From contig CP021237.1 of assembly GCA_002151545.1 (NCBI GenBank), positions 1,054,001 through 1,118,000 on the forward strand: a stretch of DNA of 64,000 nt, written 5' to 3'. The DNA is from Sphingobacteriaceae bacterium GW460-11-11-14-LB5. GTDB taxonomy: Bacteria > Bacteroidota > Bacteroidia > Sphingobacteriales > Sphingobacteriaceae. Positions 35,208-44,914 of the stretch are shown here, one piece after another; within the stretch, counting starts at the first letter, position 1; each line of letters starts with the position of its first letter. The notes under the pieces are model-generated. The model made no database searches. It saw only the letters and a list, made by a program, of their open reading frames with translations, and had not been told where the DNA came from. The translations under genes were made by a program, and so were the position numbers.

Positions 35208-36737
35208 ATGGCAGAAAAACTTAGCCGACAACAAATCTACGATCGTATTCGCGCTACCTCTAAGGAAAGTTATATTCTTGAAGAAATGCAACGTCTTGGT
35301 TTTTGGGAATCTTCTGATACACCAAGTTTATCAGAAGTTTTAATTAAACGAGAACTTGTTGCAAACCAAGAGCTGGGCAATCTTTTGGCTCAGGATCGTA
35401 AATACCAGAATCAAGAGGCCATGCTGAAAGAAATGCGGAAAGCCCGCATGAAATTGGCAAAGGAGAAACGAGAAACAACCAAGCAAAAAAACAAACAAAA
35501 GAAAGAAGATAAGGCCGGAAACTGGAAGAATATTCAGCAACAGCAAATTATTTATTTAGGTGAGGGGGTTTCGGGCGGCTTAAACCAAACGGAATCTGAT
35601 ATTGAAACTTTGCAGAAGTTTAATCTGCCGGTTTTTAATCAAATTATTGATTTTGCATCGGCCATTGGTGTAGATTTATCTACTTTACGATACTTACTCT
35701 ATCAAAGAAAAGTTTCTCGGATAAATCATTACCACACTTTCGAAATTCCGAAAAAAACAGGTGGAAAAAGGTTAATATCGGCACCAAAATCGAGGTTAAA
35801 AGCTTTGCAACTATGGGTATTGGAGAACGTTTTAAACCGCATCGAAATTAATGACCATGTTCATGGTTTCATCAAAGAACGCTCCATAATCAGTAATGCG
35901 CAACCACACCTCGAAAAAGACATCGTTATTAATGTCGATCTAAAGGATTTCTTTCCAAGTATTAGTTACAAACGCGTTAAAGGTTTGTTCAATAAATTGG
36001 GGTACTCAGAGCAACTTTCTACGGTGTTTGGACTAATCTGTACCAGTGCTGAAACTGAATATGTTGAAATGGATGGCGTATCTTATTACGTACAGAAAGG
36101 GGATCGTATTTTACCGCAAGGTTCTCCTGCTAGTCCGGCAATTAGCAATTTAATAGCTTTTAAACTAGATAAGAAAATTCATGGATTAGCATCAAAATTC
36201 AATTTTACTTATACCCGATACGCTGATGATTTAAGTTTTTCCTTATCAAAAGAAAACGAAAAAAATATAGCCAGTTTGTTGTTCTTTCTTAAGAAAATAA
36301 TTGAAGCTGAAGGTTTTACCATGCACCCTGCGAAAACGCATATCATGCGAAAAGGCAATTTGCAAAAGGTTACTGGCATTGTTGTAAACGAAAAATTAAA
36401 TGTTCAGCGAGATCAACTGCGCAAATTTAGGGCGCTTTTGCACAATATAGAATCACATGGCTGGAAAGATCAAAAATGGGGTAATGCTAAAAATCTGATT
36501 AATGCTGTTGAGGGTTACATCAATTTTGTAAAAATGGTAAATAAGATTAAGGCTGCAGCGTTTAAAATCCAGCTCGAAAATATTGTTGCTAAACACGGTT
36601 ATCCGGTTATCAGGGAAGAGGTTGTTGAAGTTAAAATAGAAACCATTGTGGCAGAAATGGTACCTGAAGTTAAATTAGAAACGCCCATAAAGCCATCAAA
36701 TGATGCCAAACAGTACGATTGGTGGAATATTCTTTAA
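35208..36737 (+). CDS. retron reverse transcriptase
   Basis: 509 aa. It copies the msd RNA into msDNA, primed from the 2'-OH of the branch G. Seen: fingers IPKKTGGKRLISAPKSRLKA (180-199), retron region X motif NAQPH (230-234, NAxxH) and the first catalytic Asp in NVDLKDFFPS (D244). LPQGSPASPAISN (302-314), YADD (338-341) and region Y motif VTG (388-390) follow. The N-terminus (1-115) is a helical extension, very Lys-rich at 80-103, and a Glu/Val-rich tail covers about 470-509. Both exceed a minimal retron RT. No maturase or integrase domain. The next gene starts 11 nt later. Confidence 0.95.
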   Translation: MAEKLSRQQIYDRIRATSKESYILEEMQRLGFWESSDTPSLSEVLIKRELVANQELGNLLAQDRKYQNQEAMLKEMRKARMKLAKEKRETTKQKNKQKKEDKAGNWKNIQQQQIIYLGEGVSGGLNQTESDIETLQKFNLPVFNQIIDFASAIGVDLSTLRYLLYQRKVSRINHYHTFEIPKKTGGKRLISAPKSRLKALQLWVLENVLNRIEINDHVHGFIKERSIISNAQPHLEKDIVINVDLKDFFPSISYKRVKGLFNKLGYSEQLSTVFGLICTSAETEYVEMDGVSYYVQKGDRILPQGSPASPAISNLIAFKLDKKIHGLASKFNFTYTRYADDLSFSLSKENEKNIASLLFFLKKIIEAEGFTMHPAKTHIMRKGNLQKVTGIVVNEKLNVQRDQLRKFRALLHNIESHGWKDQKWGNAKNLINAVEGYINFVKMVNKIKAAAFKIQLENIVAKHGYPVIREEVVEVKIETIVAEMVPEVKLETPIKPSNDAKQYDWWNIL

Positions 36738-36748
36738 ATGTTTTGCAT

Positions 36749-39700
36749 ATGAAACTCATTAAACAAAGTAAATTATTTTTTAAAGAAGGGAAATCTGATA
36801 AGGTATATGAGATTGATCTTTGCGAGCTTTCTGCAAACGAATTCTTAGTGAATTTTAGATACGGTAGGAGAGGAAGTACACTCAAAGAAGGAACCAAAAC
36901 AACTGCTGCATTGCCTTTGGATATTGCTGAAGTGCTTTTTGCAGAATTGGAAAATGAAAAACGCAAAAAAGGTTATCAAACTGAAACGGAAGTATTTATG
37001 GAACTCCCTTCCTTAGATGCCGTCGAACCTGATACTTTAAATGGTACAATTTTGCAGCGCTTGCAAGATGCTGTAGTTGGTAGAAACAGTTTCAGTACTG
37101 AGTGGAAAACCAGTCGAATAATTTGGAAGGCCGGCATGTTAAATTTAAAGGAGGCCATTCCTTTTATTATCAAGCTGGCAACAAGAGGCAATGAAATGCA
37201 AACTTATACAGCCCTATATGCTTTAACTAAATTAAATGCAGCTGCAGCCGAGCCGCTGTTTGCGGCTTTAGCCAATAACGTTAAGCAAAAAAGTCATATC
37301 GTGAACCTGGCTTTTGAGGGGCTTTTAACAATTGCTAATGAGGCTGAACAGCAAAAAATTAGCAATCAGTTATTAGAAAAGCTACCTGCAGAAATAAGAT
37401 ATGCTGTAGAAATAAACGATTTAGATTTACTTAAGGCTACTTTAGATCAAAATATAAAAGACAAAGAGGTAGATTATTTTACCACACTTTATTTATTAGG
37501 CAAAGTGCAATCAACGTTGTTGCCTATCCTTAATAATGTATTGAAAACTTGTCCATACAAACCGCCGTTTTTTAAACATTTGAGGGCAATTTACAAGCTG
37601 GCGCAATTAAGAAACGATGTAGCTACTTTAGCTATTTTATTTTATGGTTTCGAGAAACAACCCGCCATGTTCAGGCGAACATATTCGCTTGATTCTAATT
37701 ACAGACAATATTTAACTGCTATTGACCAAACAGTTAGGGTAGGTGCAGAACTTAAAAATAAAGATAGTAAACTGGCATTTTCGCAATACACCAAAACCTA
37801 TTTTCAGAAAAATGCTGTCGAATTTCTTAAAAGTGCCGGAGCAACCAAAGATGCTTCAGTATATTTAAAACTTGCCGTAAATACTTTATTGCAGTATACG
37901 GAAAATGATTATTCTATTGCCGAAGAAAAGCCATTAAATGAATATGGTCGCTATAATTATAAGACGAAACAATATTCCTATTTAATTGTAAATTATCCCG
38001 AATGTTCGGAGTCGTTACTGCTTTCTACCATCCTTTTTGGGAATGATTCGAAGCGCCAGTTGCAATCTAATTTAAGGTTTATAATCGACAGCAGGACAGT
38101 AACCAGCCCTGATTACTATTACAATGCGGCAAATGTTCGAGCGGTAGCTTCCAGATCAAATACAGGTTTTAATAGTGACAGTGGAGTTTCAGTAATTGAT
38201 ACAGCTAAGAATATTTTTAAAAGTTTATTTGGTAAGAAAAATGTAACACCACCACTACCTCTGCCAGTGGTTGAACAAGATATTACGCCAAAAACAGATT
38301 TAAACAGTTCGATCCGTTTGGAGCTGTATCCTGAACTTTGGGATGCTATGCCCCAAGCTTACATACAGTTGTTAATGCAGGCTGAAATGAACAGAATTCA
38401 TCTTTTTGCCTACGAAAGGTTGACAGCTCATCCACAATATGACGAGATTATTCAGCGTTTTGATGAACGTTCGATTTTGCAATTGCTAAATAGTAAGTTC
38501 GATTTGCCGAATCAGTTCGGTTTTGAAATACTGAAAAACGAAGAAAGCAAACTTGCTGAAAACCCTGTCTTTGTTGCCAAAATATTGGCTTGCAATAGTA
38601 GAAATGCCAGGGTGTGGGCGCAAGAACTGGTTGGTGAAAATATTGAATTGTATTTTAATGATCTTGAATTTTTAATGATCGTGTTATTCAATACACAAGA
38701 GGAAAGCAAAAACTGGATCAATGAAACCTTACAAAAATGCCGTTTCTCTGAGGATAGGGTACAGGCTATTTTGGGTAAAGCCATTACCGATCTACTTCAT
38801 TTTGAAAATACGGATGAAAACAATCTTCAGGCTAAAAATGCTATTGATCGTTTAGGTTTGTTTGCTGAAACGCAAATGGAAAAATTGAGTTGGAATATTG
38901 TAGAGCAGTTAATTTCATCAGTATTAAATGCTAATAAAATTTTGGCGACGAAAATATTGCTGAATAAGGTTAAGAGGGTTTCTCCAACGGAAATTCCAAT
39001 CTCTTTAACAAAAATGTTATTGCTTAGTGAATTCCCTGAAGTTCGTGGTGGTGGCATTGAGTTATTAAATCAATACCCTGATCATTTTATCGTTGAAAAT
39101 ATCCAATTATTAATCAACCTAATTGATAGTAGCGATAAGAAAGTTTTGGATGCCATATTTAAAATAGTCGAGAAAAAATTAGCTGGTCAATCTGAAGTTG
39201 GAAATGTTATTGTATCGCATTTTGCTTATGCTTTAATGCGTAAAGAGAAGTTTGAAGGGGCACACGCGAGCTTAAGCGAGTTTCTACTGCAAAATCTAAA
39301 ACAATATTGGAGCAGTGGCTTACAACCAAAAGAGCTTACAAAACTGATTCATGCACAATACAGAATTAGTCAGTTGGCCGGGTATGAAATTTTGAAAAAT
39401 TATAGTAACCCAGGTCGTTTTTCTTTACGACAAATTATTTCTTTTGGTAGCCATGAAATTCTTGCCATCCGCCAGTGGGCATGGAATTATTTCAAGCAAC
39501 ATGTATCAAGAATTCGAGAGGAAAGAAATCAATCACTTTATCTGTTAGATTCGAAATGGGATGATACCAGGGCTTATGCTTTTCATTTTTTTAGAACGGA
39601 GTTTACAGAAGGAGATTGGGATCCGGATACTTTAATTGGTATTGTAGATTCGATTAGGCCAGATGTTGAAAGTTTTGGCAAGGAAATGATCACCCGGTTT

Positions 39701-40093
39701 TTTAATGTAGATCATGCTGTGGATTATTTAACAAAATTAAGCGAGCACCCAAGTGTAAATGTTCAGGCTTTTGTGAGTAGTTACTTATCCATGTACGCTA
39801 AAGATAAGCCTGCTTTACTACAAGAGTTAACGTTTTATTTCCGTTCGGCGCTTACCCGTGTTAACAAAGGTAGGGTTGCCAAGGACCGTATTTTTAATTT
39901 CCTCTATCAGGAATCGATTAAGAGCATGGAAACTGCAGCTTGGGCTATAAGCATTTTAGATGATGTCTCAGCACAATCTACCATTCAGGATAAAGCTGTT
40001 TGCATCGATATTTTAACAAAAATTAAAACACAATATCCTGTTTTGGATATGCACCTCATAATCAAAAACGAAGCGCATGTTATTCAATTATAA
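36749..40093 (+). CDS. WGR + HEAT/ARM-repeat retron accessory protein
   Basis: 1114 aa. Residues 1-75 form a WGR domain with Tyr replacing Trp in the name motif (RYGRRGSTLKEGTKT); such domains bind nucleic acid ends in PARPs and bacterial MolR-like proteins. The rest is long alpha-helical repeat sequence, HEAT/ARM-like, e.g. MQTYTALYALTKLNAAAAEP and LSEHPSVNVQAFVSSYLSMY. A short disordered stretch lies near 485-510. No nuclease or ATPase motif is visible. From memory it corresponds to the ARM protein of type XIII retrons. The frame opens at 36719, but WGR start and spacing favour 36749. It overlaps the next gene by 17 nt. Confidence 0.85.
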   Translation: MKLIKQSKLFFKEGKSDKVYEIDLCELSANEFLVNFRYGRRGSTLKEGTKTTAALPLDIAEVLFAELENEKRKKGYQTETEVFMELPSLDAVEPDTLNGTILQRLQDAVVGRNSFSTEWKTSRIIWKAGMLNLKEAIPFIIKLATRGNEMQTYTALYALTKLNAAAAEPLFAALANNVKQKSHIVNLAFEGLLTIANEAEQQKISNQLLEKLPAEIRYAVEINDLDLLKATLDQNIKDKEVDYFTTLYLLGKVQSTLLPILNNVLKTCPYKPPFFKHLRAIYKLAQLRNDVATLAILFYGFEKQPAMFRRTYSLDSNYRQYLTAIDQTVRVGAELKNKDSKLAFSQYTKTYFQKNAVEFLKSAGATKDASVYLKLAVNTLLQYTENDYSIAEEKPLNEYGRYNYKTKQYSYLIVNYPECSESLLLSTILFGNDSKRQLQSNLRFIIDSRTVTSPDYYYNAANVRAVASRSNTGFNSDSGVSVIDTAKNIFKSLFGKKNVTPPLPLPVVEQDITPKTDLNSSIRLELYPELWDAMPQAYIQLLMQAEMNRIHLFAYERLTAHPQYDEIIQRFDERSILQLLNSKFDLPNQFGFEILKNEESKLAENPVFVAKILACNSRNARVWAQELVGENIELYFNDLEFLMIVLFNTQEESKNWINETLQKCRFSEDRVQAILGKAITDLLHFENTDENNLQAKNAIDRLGLFAETQMEKLSWNIVEQLISSVLNANKILATKILLNKVKRVSPTEIPISLTKMLLLSEFPEVRGGGIELLNQYPDHFIVENIQLLINLIDSSDKKVLDAIFKIVEKKLAGQSEVGNVIVSHFAYALMRKEKFEGAHASLSEFLLQNLKQYWSSGLQPKELTKLIHAQYRISQLAGYEILKNYSNPGRFSLRQIISFGSHEILAIRQWAWNYFKQHVSRIREERNQSLYLLDSKWDDTRAYAFHFFRTEFTEGDWDPDTLIGIVDSIRPDVESFGKEMITRFFNVDHAVDYLTKLSEHPSVNVQAFVSSYLSMYAKDKPALLQELTFYFRSALTRVNKGRVAKDRIFNFLYQESIKSMETAAWAISILDDVSAQSTIQDKAVCIDILTKIKTQYPVLDMHLIIKNEAHVIQL

Positions 40094-41735
40094 ATACAGT
40101 GGAAATACTTCCATCAGTAATGATGCGAACAAAACAGCAATGAGTTTTGTACCTGATGCAATGCGTGATCCAACTTTTTTTGTTGGGAAATTAAATAAAA
40201 AAATTGCGTTTCGAGAAGCAATATCTGCATTACATGATGTAGTTGTTTCTGACCTTCGTTATAAACCAAAAGATAAAGCAGCATATAAAGCTTGGGCCGA
40301 AGAACAGGAAAAAATTTGGTTAGGCGAATACATGGCTGGATTCCAGATTGAGCAGGTAAGAAATCGCATCGAAGAAATTAGAAATGATTTAAAGCAGATT
40401 TATCGCGAAAAAGATCGGGTACTCGGGCCATTTAACAAAGCAAAAAATAGGTACTTCGATTACTTGTATAAAAATGATCGTGATGCATGGGTGGTTCTTG
40501 ATCCGGTGATTACGGTTCATCCTGATGAATTGTTTTTCGAATGTTTTAGTCAAGATGAATCTTCGTATGGTAAGTTAAGTTGTAACTACAATGTATTTAC
40601 AGAAGTTAATGAATTTAAATGCGGTACAACTAACATCGATTATTCTGCAGAATTATACGGTGAATTTCAAAAAATAAGAGGTTATAAGGATACATCTTTT
40701 AAAATTGATCCTTCAGGATTTGAGGCGAAAACCACCAACGAAGAGGTTTATAAAGAAGTTAAAATAGATTTACCAGATTCGTGGCTGAGGGGCTTTTTGC
40801 AGGTGAGCGCAGCAATGACTTTGCCGGCAACTTCATTTGAATTACATCCAATGGATGTCTTTAGCCTTTGTCAATATTTACGTCGTTTTAAAGAAACTGC
40901 TGGCCCGCGGGCTTTGCGGTTTATTTTAGAGCCCGGTAAACCAGTACGTTTGGTTATTGAACCATGGTATGAAACCTTAACTTTCCATCGCTCTATTTAC
41001 ACCGGTTCCGAGGAGAAAACAATCAGAATTTGGGGTAGAAGAAGATTGATAATTTTAGAACGTTTAATCCCCATTACCAAAAGTTTTAAAGTGGTTTTAT
41101 TGGGTTCGGGTTTGCCTTCTTTTTTTATGGCTGATTTAGGCGATATGACTTTTACACTTGGATTGTCAGGCTGGACAGATAACGACTGGAGCAGGGCTGG
41201 TAATTTCGACTTAATGGCACCTCGTGGTCATGTAGATATACTAACCAAACAACAGATTTTTACCGCTTTAAAAGAAACTTGGTTTGCATCTGCAGCAGAA
41301 ATAACAACAAAAACCGGACTAAGCGCCGCTGTGGTTTCATCAGCATTAACAGCGTACACGCAGGCGGGGCGTGTAATTTATGATCTGAAACTGGGTGTTT
41401 ATCGTGTAAGAGAGCTAAGCCAGGAACCGCTAGATTTTAATGCTCTACGTTTTGGTAGCGAACAAGAAAAAATTGCGAACGAATTTATAGCGAAAGACCA
41501 TGTGAAAATTGTTACCAAAATAGAAAATGATGTACTTGAAATAAAAGGTAAAGTGAAAACTAAAAGTGAAACTTTTAGTACAGTGGCTTTGATTGATAAA
41601 GATCAGCGTTTAATAGAAGGGACTTGCCAATGCGCTTTTTATCTGAGCAATAAACTTAAAAAAGGGCCTTGCGAACACATTTTGGCAACAAGAATGATGT
41701 TGCAACACCATGCGCTTAAAGTTGCCGCTAATTAA
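40077..41735 (+). CDS. winged-helix/SWIM zinc-finger retron effector
   Basis: 552 aa. The C-terminal SWIM finger is C-x-C-x12-C-x-H (Cys517, Cys519, Cys532, His534, in GTCQCAFYLS and GPCEHILATR). A winged helix precedes it (about 395-455, SAAEITTKTGLSAAVVSSAL). The N-terminal 390 residues have a coiled segment (FQIEQVRNRIEEIRNDLKQI) and a beta-rich part that I cannot name. SWIM fingers bind DNA or protein. This fits the WHSWIM component of type XIII retrons as I remember them. Translation is coupled to the WGR gene by a 17-nt overlap, so the two are probably made in fixed ratio. Confidence 0.85.
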   Translation: MLFNYKYSGNTSISNDANKTAMSFVPDAMRDPTFFVGKLNKKIAFREAISALHDVVVSDLRYKPKDKAAYKAWAEEQEKIWLGEYMAGFQIEQVRNRIEEIRNDLKQIYREKDRVLGPFNKAKNRYFDYLYKNDRDAWVVLDPVITVHPDELFFECFSQDESSYGKLSCNYNVFTEVNEFKCGTTNIDYSAELYGEFQKIRGYKDTSFKIDPSGFEAKTTNEEVYKEVKIDLPDSWLRGFLQVSAAMTLPATSFELHPMDVFSLCQYLRRFKETAGPRALRFILEPGKPVRLVIEPWYETLTFHRSIYTGSEEKTIRIWGRRRLIILERLIPITKSFKVVLLGSGLPSFFMADLGDMTFTLGLSGWTDNDWSRAGNFDLMAPRGHVDILTKQQIFTALKETWFASAAEITTKTGLSAAVVSSALTAYTQAGRVIYDLKLGVYRVRELSQEPLDFNALRFGSEQEKIANEFIAKDHVKIVTKIENDVLEIKGKVKTKSETFSTVALIDKDQRLIEGTCQCAFYLSNKLKKGPCEHILATRMMLQHHALKVAAN

Positions 41736-41795
41736 CAAATAAATTTTACTTGAGGGTATTTCAACAAGCTATCAATGGAACATTTCTAAAATCGG

Positions 41796-41824
41796 GTATC
41801 ATTCCCGCGCATAGGGAATGATAC
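41796..41824. repeat. hairpin after the retron operon
   Basis: A perfect 11-bp stem GTATCATTCCC/GGGAATGATAC (41796-41806, 41814-41824), of the same ATTCCC...GGGAAT type as the repeat at 60682-60796. A second hairpin, ATTAGGCTT/AAGCCTAAT, overlaps the end of the next gene (about 41828-41851). Together they probably end transcription of both convergent units. Confidence 0.7.
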
Positions 41825-41845
41825 GTATTAGGCTTTAAACTAAGC

Positions 41846-42748
41846 CTAATACTTTTTTTCCTTCAATACCCTGAGCATTGCCATTTGATTTGGCATTTTC
41901 CATTTCAGTTCAGAGATCAGTGTTGCCAAAAATATCATGCCGCCACCAATTAATAGCCTCGATGTAATTTCTTCTCCCAAAATAAAATGTGCAGCGAAGG
42001 CTCCGAAAATAGGTTCGAAAAGATAGATGATGGATACCCTTTCTGCACTAATGTACTTTTGAGAAATATTCGATATGGTGTACATATAAGCCGTTGAGAA
42101 TAGTGCGCAAAAAATAATACCCATCCAAAATGTTTCCTGCTGCGGAATCCAGGTGGTGTTTCCCTGAATAAAGGTTAATAGAAAAGTGAGTATGGCGCAA
42201 GTGGCAAACATGGGCACAATGGTCGGAATAATATCACCCGCCATCGATTCTTTTTCAATCTGGATGAGATAAATGGCAAAGCAAAAAGCACCAACAATGG
42301 TATACAAATCGCCAGTTCCGATACTGAATTGATCCGTAACCGATATGACAAACAGGCCAATGAGTGCGGTACATGCGGCAATCCATATTTTTAACGCTGC
42401 AGCTTTTCGGTAAATAAAAAGTTTAATCACCGGAATCATCACCACTGTTATTCCAGCTACAAATGAACATTGTGAAGCTGAAGTGTGTGTAATGCCCAAT
42501 GTTTGCAAATAAATGCCCAATACCAGTGGAATAGCCAGGCTGGCGCCTGTTTTAATGGTTGTTAAATCTAATTTCTTTACATGTTTCCAGAAAATAACCG
42601 ATAATACCATTGTGGCCAGAAAAAAACGATAGCATAAAAATAGGACTGGCTGGTGCTGGCCAATAGCCAGCTTGGTAACTGAAAAGGAAATGCCCCAGAA
42701 TGCGGTGCCTAATATCAATAAAATTAAAAAGAGGTTTCTTTTTTCCAT
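41846..42748 (-). CDS. EamA/DMT family transporter
   Basis: 300 aa with about ten transmembrane segments in two EamA repeats, e.g. GTAFWGISFSVTKLAIGQHQ at the N-terminus and YLFEPIFGAFAAHFILGEEI at the C-terminus. Such proteins usually export amino acids or other metabolites. Its start overlaps the stop of the upstream GNAT gene by 1 nt, so they form an operon, and both lie divergent from a LysR regulator. Confidence 0.9.
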   Translation of the reverse strand: MEKRNLFLILLILGTAFWGISFSVTKLAIGQHQPVLFLCYRFFLATMVLSVIFWKHVKKLDLTTIKTGASLAIPLVLGIYLQTLGITHTSASQCSFVAGITVVMIPVIKLFIYRKAAALKIWIAACTALIGLFVISVTDQFSIGTGDLYTIVGAFCFAIYLIQIEKESMAGDIIPTIVPMFATCAILTFLLTFIQGNTTWIPQQETFWMGIIFCALFSTAYMYTISNISQKYISAERVSIIYLFEPIFGAFAAHFILGEEITSRLLIGGGMIFLATLISELKWKMPNQMAMLRVLKEKKY

Positions 42749-43293
42749 CAGGATACTTTTAATTCGTTTTCGTTAACCAATATTTTTTTCATCATCAAAT
42801 CTGTTTGCTCATCATCGCCTAGCCAGAACTTATGTTTATCGAAAGCAATAAAGCCATTTTTTTCGTAGAACTTTAAAGCCCTGTAGTTTTCTTCCCATAC
42901 ACCCAGCCATACATAACTGGCCTGTATTTCGTGGGCAATATCAATGGCTTTCTGGTAAAGCAGCTGGCCAACTTTTTGACCATAAAATGCTTTCAGAAGG
43001 TAAATCCGTTCTATTTCAAGTGCATCAAGATCCAGCTTTTCGGTTTGTGCCTGCCCAAGGTTGATTTTTAAATAGCCAATCACTTTTCCATCAAGCAGGG
43101 CAAAATAAAATTGAGAATCCGTATTACTCAGTTCCCCTGTCAGTTTTTCTTGCGAAAAGCTGTTTTCGAGATAAAATTCCATGTTTTCGGCACTATTTAC
43201 CGCTGCAAAAGCCTCATAAAACGTTGTTCTACTGATCTCCTGTAATTTTTCGATATCAGCTATTGTTGCCCTTTCGATTGTGATATGCTCCAT
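42748..43293 (-). CDS. GNAT family N-acetyltransferase
   Basis: 181 aa. Acetyl-CoA-binding motif A is seen as LLKAFYGQKVGQLLYQKAID (about residues 98-117), followed by YVWLGVWEENYRALKFYEKN and GF, typical of GNATs acting on small molecules or peptides. First gene of a two-gene operon with an EamA exporter. Together they suggest modification plus export of a compound. Confidence 0.9.
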   Translation of the reverse strand: MEHITIERATIADIEKLQEISRTTFYEAFAAVNSAENMEFYLENSFSQEKLTGELSNTDSQFYFALLDGKVIGYLKINLGQAQTEKLDLDALEIERIYLLKAFYGQKVGQLLYQKAIDIAHEIQASYVWLGVWEENYRALKFYEKNGFIAFDKHKFWLGDDEQTDLMMKKILVNENELKVS

Positions 43294-43365
43294 GCCACTA
43301 AAGTAGGAACTCTTTAAATGTTATAAAATGCTATTTTCTCATTTATTAATGCGTATTTTGCATTA

Positions 43366-44232
43366 ATGGATCTTCAGCGAATCAAGTATTTTTTGGCCTT
43401 GTCAGAACAGCTTCATTATTGGAAAACGGCAGAAAAGGTAAATATCACACAGTCAGCCCTTAGCCGCCAAATTCAGTCGCTTGAAAATGAATTGGGTTTA
43501 CAGCTTTTTGAACGTAATAAACGTAATGTGAAGCTCACTCCGGCGGGTAAATTCTTAAAAGAAAAGTGGGAAGTCGAATTAAATGAAATCGAATATATCC
43601 ATCAGTTTGCCAAACAGATCCATTTAGGCGAACGCGGAACGATTACCATTGCACATCCTGATTCGATATCGGCTTCCATCATGCCCGATATTTTAGCGAA
43701 GATTACAGAGGCCTTTCCACAGCTCCAAATTAAATTGGTACAGGTTTTATATGAAAATCAACTCGATTTTCTGAAAAATTATAAGATCGACCTCGCCATT
43801 ACCCGCGATATAACCAGCGAGCAGGGTATTAAATCGAAAAAAATATATTCCGATCACCTGGCTTTAGTGGTTCCCTTAGAACATGCTTTTAAAAGATTCG
43901 AAGATTTATCTAAGGAGAGCCTTAGGGCGCAAAAATTTATCCTGCCCACTAAAGATGAGGGCAGTAGTTACAGCGAGATTATTCAGGCACTTTTCAAATC
44001 TTACGATTTTGTGCCGGATGTATTTCTGCATTCCGAATTTGGATCAACCATTATTGCACTGGTGCGCAAAGGACTGGGAATAGCGATTTTGCCCGATTCT
44101 TATATGCACCACCAAAGTCCGGGGCTGCGCTTTATCCCGCTGCCCTTTAAAACCGATATATTGATCAATTGGCGGGCCGATGACCATAATCCTGTGCTGG
44201 CGAATATTCTAAAACTTGTTTTTGGAGATTAG
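43366..44232 (+). CDS. LysR family transcriptional regulator
   Basis: 288 aa. The N-terminal winged HTH (1-60) has FLALSEQLHYWKTAEKVNIT and QSALSRQIQSLENELGLQLF; the substrate-binding domain covers about 90-288. It is divergent from the GNAT/EamA operon (73 bp apart), which it probably controls. A near-perfect -7 element (GTATTTTG, 43353-43360) lies 5 nt before its ATG, as at other leaderless-type promoters here. Confidence 0.93.
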   Translation: MDLQRIKYFLALSEQLHYWKTAEKVNITQSALSRQIQSLENELGLQLFERNKRNVKLTPAGKFLKEKWEVELNEIEYIHQFAKQIHLGERGTITIAHPDSISASIMPDILAKITEAFPQLQIKLVQVLYENQLDFLKNYKIDLAITRDITSEQGIKSKKIYSDHLALVVPLEHAFKRFEDLSKESLRAQKFILPTKDEGSSYSEIIQALFKSYDFVPDVFLHSEFGSTIIALVRKGLGIAILPDSYMHHQSPGLRFIPLPFKTDILINWRADDHNPVLANILKLVFGD

Positions 44233-44447
44233 AATGATGGTTTGACGCATTTAAATGCCGGTAAAATATGTGATGGCAGATACCGTTGAGCATTATCATT
44301 TTGGGATGATGATGCAGACTACCTTTCTTTTTATCCAATATTAAAAGAAGAGAAAAGGAATGAGGCAAACACCGTTTTTAATCAAAAAAAACTTTTATAG
44401 CAGTATATAATTTACATTTTTTAGGCAAAAAAAGCATTCAGTTTAAA

Positions 44448-44455
44448 TAACTTTG
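44448..44455 (+). promoter_or_regulatory. candidate ebo operon promoter
   Basis: TAACTTTG, a perfect TAnnTTTG match, 59 nt before the TMEM220 gene that leads the ebo cluster. Confidence 0.5.
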
Positions 44456-44514
44456 TTTTTGAATGAAAAGAATCGGGAAATCGATTTACCTTGTTTTAAA
44501 CCAAATAATTTAAA

Positions 44515-44895
44515 ATGCTTTTAATTATTCTCAACATTATTTTTTGCATCTCGTTTATAGGATTTGCCTATGTAAATTTAAATGATAACGATGCTTTTCT
44601 TTGGGTATCTATCTATTTAAGCGCCGCAATATGCTGTGGATTGGCTGCTGCAGGTAAATTTTACCCTTTTGCTTATCTGTTTTTAACTGCTTTCTATTTA
44701 ATTTATGCTGCTATCCTTTTTTTTGCAAAAGATGGTGTACGAGATTGGATGATGAAATATAAGCGGCCAAGTCTGGTTGAAAGTATGCAGGCCACTAAAC
44801 CTTATATCGAGCAAACGAGAGAATTTTTTGGGCTGTTGATTATTGCAGGTGCCTTGTTAATCAATTATTTTGTTTCGGCGGGTATCACCAGCTAA
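44515..44895 (+). CDS. transmembrane 220 family protein
   Basis: 126 aa with four hydrophobic segments. The pattern YVNLNDNDAFLWV after the first helix is the signature of the TMEM220 family; function unknown. The gene ends 19 nt before eboA and appears co-transcribed with the ebo cluster. Confidence 0.8.
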   Translation: MLLIILNIIFCISFIGFAYVNLNDNDAFLWVSIYLSAAICCGLAAAGKFYPFAYLFLTAFYLIYAAILFFAKDGVRDWMMKYKRPSLVESMQATKPYIEQTREFFGLLIIAGALLINYFVSAGITS

Positions 44896-44914
44896 GCGAT
44901 TATTCAGATACTTT

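Noticed and set aside
35208..36737. Group II intron maturase or DGR reverse transcriptase
   Set aside because: No maturase/HNH domain, no intron RNA domains, no variable/template repeat pair; NAxxH and VTG motifs plus the upstream msd hairpin are retron traits.
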